Positions 26,381-34,494 of a stretch of DNA of 35,427 nucleotides are shown here, piece after piece (within the stretch, counting starts at the first letter, position 1; every line of letters begins with the position of its first letter). The DNA is taken from the IMG/VR virus record IMGVR_UViG_3300042350_000566, positions 1-35,427 of that record. One strand, given 5' to 3'. Both the position numbers and the translations under genes were made by a program. Origin of the DNA: a virus. The notes beneath the pieces were generated by a model. That model was not told the origin of the DNA. It saw only the letters and a program-made list of their open reading frames with translations, and did not search any database.

Positions 26381-26837
26381 GAGCAAACTCCTTAAATGTT
26401 TGTTTTGCCACCGCCATGTAAGCGGCTTGGGCAAGTTCTGAGGTTTCAAAGACACCGAGGTAGTTATTCTTACCTTCAATGCAAATGGATGCTGCAAATT
26501 TTTTCCCGTGTGGATACACGCCCTTCATGCCTGTGACATTATCAGAACGAATCTTACGGTTCATGGCGTTTTGCGCTTTTGTCGCAGGGCGCAAATTTTC
26601 AATACGATTGTTCAGCGGGTTGCCGTCAATGTGGTCAAGAAATTGCGGACATTCGCCGTGGTGCAAAAACCAAATCACCCGATGAACAAGGTGCTTCTTA
26701 CCATCAACACCTACATACAGTCTGCCATTTGGAATGATTGAGCCAGCTTCGTCACCAGCACAAGCGCGTCCACGATTCACGCGCCACAACAACTTGCCGT
26801 TGGCGTAAGCAAACAATTCATGCAGTCGTTGGTTCAT
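26373..26837 (-). CDS. HNH homing endonuclease with AP2-like C-terminus, 154 aa
   Basis: The HNH core is LVHRVIWFLHHGECPQFLDH followed by IDGNPLNNRIENLRPAT (about 50-86), the HNH_3 type with the H-N-H residues in place. The C-terminus GVYPHGKKFAASICIEGKNN then YLGVFETSELAQAAYMAVAK (about 106-145) is a short AP2-like DNA-recognition domain. ATG 26837 has AGGACA upstream. The gene lies between two fibre-region genes in the same direction as the operon and overlaps the next gene's start, so it is inserted without breaking the operon. These are mobile genes that cut related phage DNA. Confidence 0.9.
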   Translation of the reverse strand: MNQRLHELFAYANGKLLWRVNRGRACAGDEAGSIIPNGRLYVGVDGKKHLVHRVIWFLHHGECPQFLDHIDGNPLNNRIENLRPATKAQNAMNRKIRSDNVTGMKGVYPHGKKFAASICIEGKNNYLGVFETSELAQAAYMAVAKQTFKEFARV

Positions 26838-26847
26838 AGTTGTCCTT

Positions 26848-27375
26848 TTAACGAAAGATGGCGACAGACATAACAACTGCATCATGTAAATCACCGTTTA
26901 CAGGATAAAGCCCATTAACTCTACATTTGCCTGTTTGGTATGTTGTTGCAACATTCTGCCTAGTTGTCCCAAACATTGCTCCATCTGCTACTGTTGAGTC
27001 TAGAATCCTTGCAGACCCTGTAATTACATAATTAGTGTCTGGCATAGAAGTTGAAAAATTTACATAATAATCGCCTGTCCCATTATCAGTAATGCTCGTC
27101 ACATTTCCACTTGCACGAATTGCCACAGTGCCTGTGCCGTTGAAGTTCACCCAAGCACGACAGGCATAAGCAGTAGCAACAGAGCCGTAGCCTGAGTTGA
27201 ATTGCAGATTTGCGCTAGAGTCAATCCGCATAACCTCAACACCACCCTCGCTAAACCCAATAATGTCTGTGCCAAAGAAGATACCTGTGTTTGCGTCTGT
27301 TCCCCTGATAGCAGGGGTTGCGGCAGAACCATCAACATCTGAGAGTCCACTTGTTCCTGAAAGAATTAGAGTCAT
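26848..27375 (-). CDS. Tail fibre protein fragment or module, 175 aa
   Basis: It starts MTLILSGTSGLSDVDGSAAT, then PAIRGTDANTGIFFGTDIIG and FSEGGVEVMRIDSSANLQFN, a beta-strand module repeatedly found in phage fibre proteins. The second half (NFNGTGTVAIRASGNVTSIT, DGAMFGTTRQNVATTYQT) is a compact C-terminal domain of the 'V.FNGTG' kind seen at fibre tips. The start overlaps the HNH gene stop (ATGA). It may be a separate fibre tip or an exchangeable receptor-binding module. Confidence 0.72.
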   Translation of the reverse strand: MTLILSGTSGLSDVDGSAATPAIRGTDANTGIFFGTDIIGFSEGGVEVMRIDSSANLQFNSGYGSVATAYACRAWVNFNGTGTVAIRASGNVTSITDNGTGDYYVNFSTSMPDTNYVITGSARILDSTVADGAMFGTTRQNVATTYQTGKCRVNGLYPVNGDLHDAVVMSVAIFR

Positions 27376-28004
27376 TGTTGTTCCTCTGCTGGCAATGGTG
27401 TGTTGCCCTCTGCAAGCGCACGTTCAGTTGTCCATCCGTAGCGCAAGCGGCTACGCAACTTATCTTGTTTCATTCCAAGCTCCTTTGCCCATTGAGCAAT
27501 TGTTTGCCTTTTGCCGCCGTACTCCAAGAATACATTGGCTCTTGTGTTGTTTGCCTGTTGTTCACGGGTAGCCCATCGGCAATTGGCTTTATGATAATTT
27601 CCATTGCAATCAATTCTGTCAAGACTTAACTCATCAGGCGCTTCACCCATGTCTTCCAAAAAGTTTTCAAAGGCATCCCAACGCTCATCGTAAGTAATAC
27701 CTCGGCATGAGTAATCTTGATTGATGCGGTTACATCGGTTACGCATTGCTTCCCATAATTGGTATGTGCGTGTTTTGCTCATGCCATGCGTAATGTTTGA
27801 CTTTGCGATACGTTTGGCGTGTTCACATCCACAAGAGTTAATCCTGCCCTGCACCATATCGGTGGCTGGAATATTCTTTTGATTGCCGCAGTCGCACAGG
27901 CATAGCCACCAAGCACCATTGTGCTGGCGTTGCTTCTCACCCAACTGTAGAACAGTCAGGCTACCAAAGCGAAAGCCTTGTAAGTTATTCAGCGGCTTGC
28001 CCAT
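27372..28004 (-). CDS. HNH homing endonuclease with fibre-gene-like C-terminal tail, 210 aa
   Basis: The N-terminal part has a Cys-rich zinc motif (WWLCLCDCGNQKNI...SCGC, about 33-61). It is followed by THGMSKTRTYQLWEAMRNRC, a feature of phage HNH homing proteins, then the nuclease core LSLDRIDCNGNYHKANCRWA (about 126-145). The C-terminal region YGGKRQTIAQWAKELGMKQD is a helix-turn-helix-like DNA-binding unit. The last residues, LAEGNTPLPAEEQQ, are unlike a nuclease and match the usual end of a small fibre-associated family, represented by the preceding gene at 27985. ATG 28004 is chosen for AGGAAG upstream; longer in-frame starts lie inside the previous gene. Confidence 0.87.
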   Translation of the reverse strand: MGKPLNNLQGFRFGSLTVLQLGEKQRQHNGAWWLCLCDCGNQKNIPATDMVQGRINSCGCEHAKRIAKSNITHGMSKTRTYQLWEAMRNRCNRINQDYSCRGITYDERWDAFENFLEDMGEAPDELSLDRIDCNGNYHKANCRWATREQQANNTRANVFLEYGGKRQTIAQWAKELGMKQDKLRSRLRYGWTTERALAEGNTPLPAEEQQ

Positions 28005-28164
28005 TAGGGACTTCCTCATCTGCGCCATAGACCTTGCCGCCTTCGGCTTGGTACTTTAAAAAGGCTTGGTAGTCTGTGTTGGCGGGGTCAAAGGGAATGA
28101 ATGCGCTATCAGATAAACGCTGAACACCAATAAATTCGCCTTTATAGTTTTGCAATTTATACAT
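27985..28164 (-). CDS. Small tail-fibre-associated protein, 59 aa
   Basis: MYKLQNYKGEFIGVQRLSDS then AFIPFDPANTDYQAFLKYQA is the pattern of a short phage family encoded next to fibres, whose members read 'VQR..D.A.IP.DP.NTDYQ.FL.W.AEGN'. The C-terminus here diverges (EGGKVYGADEEVPNGQAAE). The last 20 nt overlap the start of the homing endonuclease, whose own C-terminus carries the ending normally seen in this family. Function unknown. Confidence 0.78.
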   Translation of the reverse strand: MYKLQNYKGEFIGVQRLSDSAFIPFDPANTDYQAFLKYQAEGGKVYGADEEVPNGQAAE

Positions 28165-29250
28165 TTATAACTCCGAAGAAAATTCTAAATACGGCGCAGT
28201 TGAACTGCTATTTTGTATAGCTACTGCGTATGCAGTCGCCCATGTGCCGCCTGTCTTTGCAATTGCAATTGATGCCGTGTTATCTGTGTACAACGCAGAC
28301 CCTAAAGAAGTTAATGAGTTACCCAAGCCATCCAAAAAACTACCACTGCTTGCAAAGGTGGGAGAAGCTCTCATAATTGGCGTATTTATTTGAACTCGGG
28401 CAGAAGAAGAAGAATCAGCAAACCCTGTACCATAAATTGAAAAAATAGAAGTTCCTTTTAACTTTATATAGTACCTCTGACACAAAGCCAACTCAGTCCC
28501 ATAAGGTCTGTAATCAAAGCTCGTTGCTGTTGAGCCTTTTTCAAGCTGTACGCCTGTGATGTAGAAAGTAGCTCCTGATGTTCCGACCACTGATGTTGCG
28601 CCTGTGGCTGAAATATAGTTATTAGCCGACCATGAACCAGCAGTTCCATTCCATGTTGAACCAGCACCTAAACCAAGTTGAACATAAATACCGACTCCAT
28701 TATTAGTTAACCAAGTTCCACTTGTATCGCCAGCAATAGTTATTGTTTTTTGTTCCCAAGTGTTTGCTGATGAAATTGTGTACGTAAATGGGTAGCTTCT
28801 GTTACTAGCAGAATTCTTTAACGCACCACCAAAAGTACCAGTTAAAGAACTACGCACCCAAAATGAAAAGGCGATAGTTGACGCTGATGCTGTACCCCAT
28901 CCAAAGTCAGCAACATTAAATCCTTCTATTGATTGATTTAAAGCAAAATAATCACCTGACGCAACAGAGTAGGCAGACAAAGATGTCACGCCCAAATAAT
29001 TTATAAATCCCGCTGGAGGTGTTACAGAGCCAGCATTTTGCTGAACCGAATATTTAGATGCAACACTTTGAAACGCTTGCCATCTATCTAATGTGTAAGC
29101 CAAATTAGCAGGAGTAACACTCGCCCCCGCATTCCTTTGGTCAATCACCATTGCACCATTGATAATGCGGTTCTTGAAGCCCATTGATGACGCAGAATTA
29201 AACTGCCCATCAAGGGTGATTCCCGTTGTGCCTGAAATCGCTATGGTCAT
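28165..29250 (-). CDS. Tail fibre protein with carbohydrate-binding-like module, 361 aa
   Basis: ATG 29250 overlaps the upstream stop; a longer in-frame start lies inside that gene. ITLDGQFNSASSMGFKNRII followed by NGAMVIDQRNAGASVTPANL and YTLDRWQAF (about 10-60) is a motif set frequent in phage fibres and glycan-binding domains. The body is Ser/Thr/Gly-rich beta structure with FSFWVRSSLTGTFGG and FYITGVQLEKGSTATSFDYR, then PYGTELALCQRYYIKLKG, the usual end of the lectin-like part. A further 90-residue C-terminal domain may be the tip. It probably recognises host surface sugars. Confidence 0.82.
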   Translation of the reverse strand: MTIAISGTTGITLDGQFNSASSMGFKNRIINGAMVIDQRNAGASVTPANLAYTLDRWQAFQSVASKYSVQQNAGSVTPPAGFINYLGVTSLSAYSVASGDYFALNQSIEGFNVADFGWGTASASTIAFSFWVRSSLTGTFGGALKNSASNRSYPFTYTISSANTWEQKTITIAGDTSGTWLTNNGVGIYVQLGLGAGSTWNGTAGSWSANNYISATGATSVVGTSGATFYITGVQLEKGSTATSFDYRPYGTELALCQRYYIKLKGTSIFSIYGTGFADSSSSARVQINTPIMRASPTFASSGSFLDGLGNSLTSLGSALYTDNTASIAIAKTGGTWATAYAVAIQNSSSTAPYLEFSSEL

Positions 29251-29522
29251 GTAGTCACCTTGGGATATTTTGCTTTGATTGCTTGGCAATCAGCAATGTA
29301 CTTATCAATCTGTACTTGATCGCCTTTGACTACGCCATCAAGATAGTCTGTGATTGGTGGGTACTCTAATGCTCGTTTGGCTTTGTATGCGTTGGGGTCA
29401 ACCCAAGCATTGACTGCATCCATGTCAATTTCAACTTGATTGCCTTGGGCATCCCTTGCGCCATCAGTATCATCAACTGTGACAACATTTGGATAGAGCG
29501 CATATATTGCATTGTGGTTCAT
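29247..29522 (-). CDS. Small fibre-associated protein with REYPPI-type C-terminus, 91 aa
   Basis: ALEYPPITDYLDGVVKGDQV followed by QIDKYIADCQAIKAKYPK is the conserved C-terminal pattern of XkdW-like and related fibre-gene neighbours ('R..EYPPI.DQLD....G......Y...C.AVK.KYPK'). The N-terminal half has an acidic turn region (TVDDTDGARDAQGNQVEIDM). It is coupled at both ends by 4-nt overlaps to fibre genes, so it is probably a fibre assembly factor or structural partner. Confidence 0.78.
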   Translation of the reverse strand: MNHNAIYALYPNVVTVDDTDGARDAQGNQVEIDMDAVNAWVDPNAYKAKRALEYPPITDYLDGVVKGDQVQIDKYIADCQAIKAKYPKVTT

Positions 29523-30124
29523 GCGGCAATCTCCATCAAAATAAGAGTGCTAATTGACCGAGCGGCAGGAGCATCATTATTGTCTGTGTTATTCCCATTT
29601 CGGTTGATAACGGTTGCCTCTCCGTTGTGTCCAGACATTTGTATTTTGTATGTCAATGCGCTAGTAGATGCTGGTGAGTCAATAAAATTGAGTGATGCTG
29701 ATAGCCCTTGTTCCGAGGTGGCAACCGAGCTACAGAAAGAAATGCGAACCCTGTTGCCCGCTGTGTCACCAAGCGCAATTGATGTGCCGTTTCGGTCTAA
29801 GCGAAAATTGACGGATCGGCTAGATGTGGTACAGCTACATTTACCAATACTTGCTAACACCAGAATCGTGTTTGTTGCAGAAGTAGGCGTAATTGATGCG
29901 CTTAGACCCGTAATGTCTACAAAAACAGTGTCTTCCACAGTGGTGGAAAAAGTATCCGTCTTGGTTGCGCTAACAACTTGCAACACAGTTCCCGCTGTCT
30001 TATTTGTAAGAACAGTTCCTGTCAATTCTGGAAGTGTCAGCGTGTAATTGCTGTTTGTATTAGGCGATGCAATGGTCAGCGTTCCTGTACCACTTGCATT
30101 TCCTGAGATTGCTACTTGTGACAT
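29519..30124 (-). CDS. Tail fibre protein, 201 aa
   Basis: MSQVAISGNASGTGTLTIAS followed by PNTNSNYTLTLPELTGTVLT is the common N-terminal anchor-like repeat of phage fibre modules. A beta-rich domain follows with ITGLSASITPTSATNTILVL and FRLDRNGTSIALGD, ending SISTLILMEIAA, a typical fibre-tip domain. It is probably a second fibre or a tip attached to the long fibre encoded upstream. No enzyme motif seen. Confidence 0.8.
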   Translation of the reverse strand: MSQVAISGNASGTGTLTIASPNTNSNYTLTLPELTGTVLTNKTAGTVLQVVSATKTDTFSTTVEDTVFVDITGLSASITPTSATNTILVLASIGKCSCTTSSRSVNFRLDRNGTSIALGDTAGNRVRISFCSSVATSEQGLSASLNFIDSPASTSALTYKIQMSGHNGEATVINRNGNNTDNNDAPAARSISTLILMEIAA

Positions 30125-30133
30125 TGTTTTCCT

Positions 30134-32419
30134 TTACACCACAGTCCAATTTGAACCGCTTGCAATCGTTACAGTGATGCCTGAGTTAACAGAAACAGTC
30201 CCTGCACTTAATCCATTGTTTCCTGCCGCAATAGTGTAGTCAGCAGATACAGTCTGAGAATTCACAACAATACCATTGGATGCTACCAAAACAGTTGACT
30301 GCAACTCGCCAGTGCTAGGCTTATAAAGCAACTTGGCATTGCCAGTGTAAATCGTAGTTGGTGTACCTGATGTTGCATTTGCAAACAACGGATACAGATT
30401 GGTTGATGTGCTTGTGTCATTGCTGATACTTGCGCCAGCAGTTCCATTAGATGCGGAAGTTACTCGACCATAAGCATCAACAGTGATGTTTGCCGCTGTG
30501 TAACTTGCCGCTGTTACTCCACTTGTTGCCAATGCAACAGTGCCACTTGTTGTAATCGTTCCACCAGTTAACCCTGTTCCAGCAGTGATTGAAGTCACAG
30601 TGCCAGAATAAGCATCATTGGAAGTGATGGTGAAGTTAGGGTAAGTACCAGTAATGCTTGTTGTACCAGCACCAGTTAAGGCAACTGTTTGGTCAGGAGC
30701 AGAATTGGTAATTGTGAAGTTGGGGTAAGTTCCGCTTGTGCTGATTCCTGTGCCAGCAGTCAATGCAACAGTCTGATCTGGTGCAGAGTTGGTAATAGTC
30801 ACAGCACCAGTACCACTAGATACAGAAATTCCTGTACCAGCAACTGCTGAAGTCACGCCTGAGTTAGCAATGGTGATTGAACCAGCACCTTCAGTAATGC
30901 TGATTCCAGTGCCATCAGTCAGTGTGTTCTTCTCCCACAATGAAGTAGAAGCGTTATAGATAAGCACTTGTCCATTGCTAGGAGATTGAGCAGAAACATT
31001 ATGCAACTCATCCATTTCAAAGCCGTTTTGTATACGAACATACAAACGACCATTGCCGCTGGTGGCTCTTTCAACCACGCCAATATAAACAAGGTGGTTA
31101 GGTGCGTAAGGTTTGGTTGCAGTCAATGTTCCTGCTGTTGCACCAAGATACAAAGTATCTCCTGCCGTATATGCTCCAAGATTCAATCCATCTTGAACAC
31201 CTTGGCACAAGACCATACCAGTTTGTCCAGCGGCAATGTCTTCAGCACAAAGACCAAGCGTCTTAGCCGATGTTGCGTCACCAGTGTTGTATGCTAATTT
31301 GACCGATACACGATCACCTTGAGCCGCATACATATAAACAGGCTGACCTTTAGTGATCGTAGTAGCTTCATCATTGGTGACATAAGCATACAAAGTCTGA
31401 CCAATATCAGCGGCAATGTTAGTTGTCAAACCAACAGTCAAAGTCTTTTGAGTGTCATCCCAATACAACTTACCAACAGCATTTGTATTTGTTGCGGTGG
31501 TATCAAATTGCACAAAATCAGGTGATGAAATACCACCTGTGATGCCTGTCATTGAGGTGATGTTGTCGTTTGCGCCAGCAATAGCCCAACTTTGGTCAAT
31601 CTTTTGCCAAGTTGAACCATTGAAAATCAACCAATCCCCTGCTTGCCAATCAGTGATGCCGTTCAGGTTTGTAGTGCCAGCAACAGAGACTACATAGTAG
31701 TAGCCATTCGTTCCAGTGCTACTTGCAAGCGTAGGAGTGTTGGTAGATGCGTTCCAAGTGCCTTGATAGCTTAATCCACCAGCAACTGATGCCCATGAAG
31801 TGCTTGTGCCATTGGTGGTTAAAAACTTTCCTGCATTTCCTGTCTGGCTAGGAATCAGGTTGTCAATCTGAGTCTGAAGTGAGGCTAGAGTATCAAGAAC
31901 AGACTGAGAAGTGCCGCCACCATTAGTAATGACTTTGATGCGTTCTGCAAGGTCAGGAGCAACAACCTCACCAACATTGAGTTCAACACCAGAAGACAAT
32001 GTAATGATAAGACTACCATCAAAATCAATGCGAGCAGAGGTAACAGAAACACCATCAACACCATCCACTCCATCACGCCCATCTCTACCAGCGTCACCCT
32101 TATCACCCTTTGAGCCATCTCGACCTGCTTTTCCATCTTTGCCATCCCTTCCATCTGTGCCGTTGATGCCATCACGACCATCTTTGATAGAAGCAACACG
32201 CTTTTCAATGGCATTGCCTACATCGTCATAGCGAGAACGAATGTCAGCTTCAATCTTCTTCAGGGCTTGAACAACGAGGTCAACATTCTCGCCAATCTTC
32301 TTCTTTTGCACTTCTTTGGCTTGAAGAACCGACTGACGCACTGAGTCCAAAACAGCCATTTGCTGTTCAGGAGTCATGTTCTTAAGGATTAACTCCTTGG
32401 CGAGTTTTTCTACATCCAT
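30134..32419 (-). CDS. Long tail fibre with collagen-like stretch, 761 aa
   Basis: The N-terminus is helical (LAKELILKNMTPEQQMAVLD, then coiled coil to about residue 77). About 15 Gly-X-Y triplets follow (residues 81-123, for example GRDGINGTDGRDGKDGKAGR), able to form a collagen-type triple helix. A beta-rich shaft contains a predicted capping/chaperone-like middle domain (DWQAGDWLIFNGSTWQKI, and GLCAEDIAAGQTGMVLCQGV). Two near-identical repeats TYPNFTITNSAPDQTVALT lie at about 570-620. The C-terminus reads VASNGIVVNSQTVSADYTIA. It follows the portal gene directly, an unusual place for the main fibre. Confidence 0.85.
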   Translation of the reverse strand: MDVEKLAKELILKNMTPEQQMAVLDSVRQSVLQAKEVQKKKIGENVDLVVQALKKIEADIRSRYDDVGNAIEKRVASIKDGRDGINGTDGRDGKDGKAGRDGSKGDKGDAGRDGRDGVDGVDGVSVTSARIDFDGSLIITLSSGVELNVGEVVAPDLAERIKVITNGGGTSQSVLDTLASLQTQIDNLIPSQTGNAGKFLTTNGTSTSWASVAGGLSYQGTWNASTNTPTLASSTGTNGYYYVVSVAGTTNLNGITDWQAGDWLIFNGSTWQKIDQSWAIAGANDNITSMTGITGGISSPDFVQFDTTATNTNAVGKLYWDDTQKTLTVGLTTNIAADIGQTLYAYVTNDEATTITKGQPVYMYAAQGDRVSVKLAYNTGDATSAKTLGLCAEDIAAGQTGMVLCQGVQDGLNLGAYTAGDTLYLGATAGTLTATKPYAPNHLVYIGVVERATSGNGRLYVRIQNGFEMDELHNVSAQSPSNGQVLIYNASTSLWEKNTLTDGTGISITEGAGSITIANSGVTSAVAGTGISVSSGTGAVTITNSAPDQTVALTAGTGISTSGTYPNFTITNSAPDQTVALTGAGTTSITGTYPNFTITSNDAYSGTVTSITAGTGLTGGTITTSGTVALATSGVTAASYTAANITVDAYGRVTSASNGTAGASISNDTSTSTNLYPLFANATSGTPTTIYTGNAKLLYKPSTGELQSTVLVASNGIVVNSQTVSADYTIAAGNNGLSAGTVSVNSGITVTIASGSNWTVV

Positions 32420-34494
32420 TATTCAGTACCAGTTTGTGCAGAACTTAATTGCTTGGTCAATTGGTTGAGGAAATCTTCTTCCATGCCTGAAATCTTGTTG
32501 TTTTTCTCTGCCATTTGCAGTTCAACAATCTTAGACTTGTTCTTGATGTCAGCTTCCTTCAACATCAATTCGGCAATCTTAACTCTCTTATCGAATTCCC
32601 TAGCCGCTTGGTCATCTTCATTAGGAAGATTCTTTGTCATTGCCGCCATGTTCTTGGCTTGTACTTCTTGAGGCATTAACTGTGCTTCAACAGACAATTT
32701 TGTAGCCTCTGCCCGATTTTGTTCAGCCTGAGTGGTGTTTACAGCAATCTGAGCCTGTGCCGCTTGCATAGCCAACTGCTGTTGCATTTGTTGCATTTGC
32801 TGTTGCTCAGGATTTGGTTGCATCATCTCATCCAACTTAGCAATCAACTCCATTCTGTTGCTTAAACTAGAGTTTGCAACGATACCTTTGAGGATAATCG
32901 GCAAAACAGGAGTCTCAGCACCCAAAGTCTGCAACAAACCAATGAATTGTTGTTGTTCATACTCACGAGCAATGATGCCCAAGGTGGCAGTAGGCACAAA
33001 ATTCATGTCCACAGAGGGATAACGCTCTGGGTCAAACTGCATATAGCGGAAAGCCGCTTTTTTAATGAATGGAATCAAGAAATCTTCTTGGAAATTCACC
33101 AATGTACGCTTGTATTTCTTGATAATGGAGGCTACTGCCATCGACATACCACCACCATCACGAGCAGATTGGCTCACCATACCCTGAGAATCCAGAGTTC
33201 CAGTGGCTTGCAACAGCATTCTCTCAAATTCTTTGGCAGTTGCTAGGTTGTTGGGGTCACTTTGACCAAACTTGAATGGATAAAGAATCTCTGACGGGTT
33301 GCCATTGGTGAGAATAGCTTTTCCGGGCTTTATCTCAAACTTCATACCCCTTGGAAGACGAGTTGCATCCATCGCAATCATGGGAGAAGTGGTCAATGCC
33401 AGTGAATCCAAGTGACTACGGGTCTGTGCATCAATGGCTTTTTGCATATTGAATGCTTTTTCCACTGTCCCACGACCCAATAAGCGGTTGGGAACGGTAT
33501 CGTCTTGGTAAGACAGAACAGGTCTGTCTTTCATCATGTAAGGGTTTTCCTCAGCCTTAAGCAATAAACCATCGTTGGCAATCACAACAATGGCTTCCAC
33601 CATATCGGTGTAGTCCTCGGCATAAGAATTGTCAGGAAACAACTCAACAATGTCCTTGTTTTCCTCTAAGTTGTTCAAATACTCACGGGGTACTAACCCG
33701 TAGTAGGTCAACAGCAATACCTTCTCATCTTGGTACTGCGATACTTCTTGGGTAGGTTCAAGATCGGTGTCTTCATAGGTAGGGGTGATGTCTACTTTGC
33801 GGTAGATGCCTTTCTCAATGCCAGCAACTATCTTGTGTATTGAGACATACTTCTCAATAGCAACACCCATACAGTCATCAATGGATGTGCCGTTAGGGTC
33901 AAAGAGGAAGTTCTTTGGGTTGATCGGCATGATTTTCACGCCAATTCTGTCTCTCTCAATCACACCAATTGCGGCTTGCCCTTGCATATTGGGGATTGCT
34001 TGAGTGGCAGGGATATATTCTTTTTCGGTCTTGACAATAATCTCGCCAATGCCTGTTCCATAGATTTCAGCCATCAACTCGATTTGATCGATAGATTTTC
34101 TGATTTTGTCTTTTTTGAAGTCTTCCATCAGTTGAGCCTTGATTAACTCAACATCAATGGGGTTGCCGTTCACATCTTGGATATTGTCTTCAATGTCAAA
34201 GAATTCACCTTGACCAAAGATTGCTTCCATGATCTCAGCATGACGAGTCTCAACTGCTTGTTGTGTGGCAGGGGTGACGATACGGCTACGCTCTGACTCA
34301 CGAGTCTTGTCTTCTACAGCCCATTGACCACGGAAGATGCGCTCATATTCAAGCCAATCAGGGAGGAAGTTTGTGTCTCTGTAGTCACGCCACTTGGTGC
34401 AATGGTCAGTAACAAATGCTGTCAGTTCTTTATCAGCCTCAGTAGGCTCATAAAATTCGTTTTGTTCAAGTTTGACTTCTTTATCTGTTGCCAT
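32419..34494 (-). CDS. Portal protein
   Basis: A 691-residue protein directly downstream of terL. FVTDHCTKWRDYRDTNFLPD then WLEYERIFRGQW (about 28-59) and SRIVTPATQQAVETRHAEIM (about 70-89) are typical of the wing domain of large podovirus portals. VLSYQDDTVPNRLLGRGTVE (about 326-345) and DAQTRSHLDSLALTTSPMIA lie at the stem/crown. The C-terminal part is Gln/Met-rich (PEQQQMQQMQQQLAMQAAQA) and helical, a barrel-like extension. The length matches P22-type portals. It forms the dodecameric DNA channel to which terminase and adaptor dock. Start and terL stop are directly adjacent. Confidence 0.92.
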   Translation of the reverse strand: MATDKEVKLEQNEFYEPTEADKELTAFVTDHCTKWRDYRDTNFLPDWLEYERIFRGQWAVEDKTRESERSRIVTPATQQAVETRHAEIMEAIFGQGEFFDIEDNIQDVNGNPIDVELIKAQLMEDFKKDKIRKSIDQIELMAEIYGTGIGEIIVKTEKEYIPATQAIPNMQGQAAIGVIERDRIGVKIMPINPKNFLFDPNGTSIDDCMGVAIEKYVSIHKIVAGIEKGIYRKVDITPTYEDTDLEPTQEVSQYQDEKVLLLTYYGLVPREYLNNLEENKDIVELFPDNSYAEDYTDMVEAIVVIANDGLLLKAEENPYMMKDRPVLSYQDDTVPNRLLGRGTVEKAFNMQKAIDAQTRSHLDSLALTTSPMIAMDATRLPRGMKFEIKPGKAILTNGNPSEILYPFKFGQSDPNNLATAKEFERMLLQATGTLDSQGMVSQSARDGGGMSMAVASIIKKYKRTLVNFQEDFLIPFIKKAAFRYMQFDPERYPSVDMNFVPTATLGIIAREYEQQQFIGLLQTLGAETPVLPIILKGIVANSSLSNRMELIAKLDEMMQPNPEQQQMQQMQQQLAMQAAQAQIAVNTTQAEQNRAEATKLSVEAQLMPQEVQAKNMAAMTKNLPNEDDQAAREFDKRVKIAELMLKEADIKNKSKIVELQMAEKNNKISGMEEDFLNQLTKQLSSAQTGTE

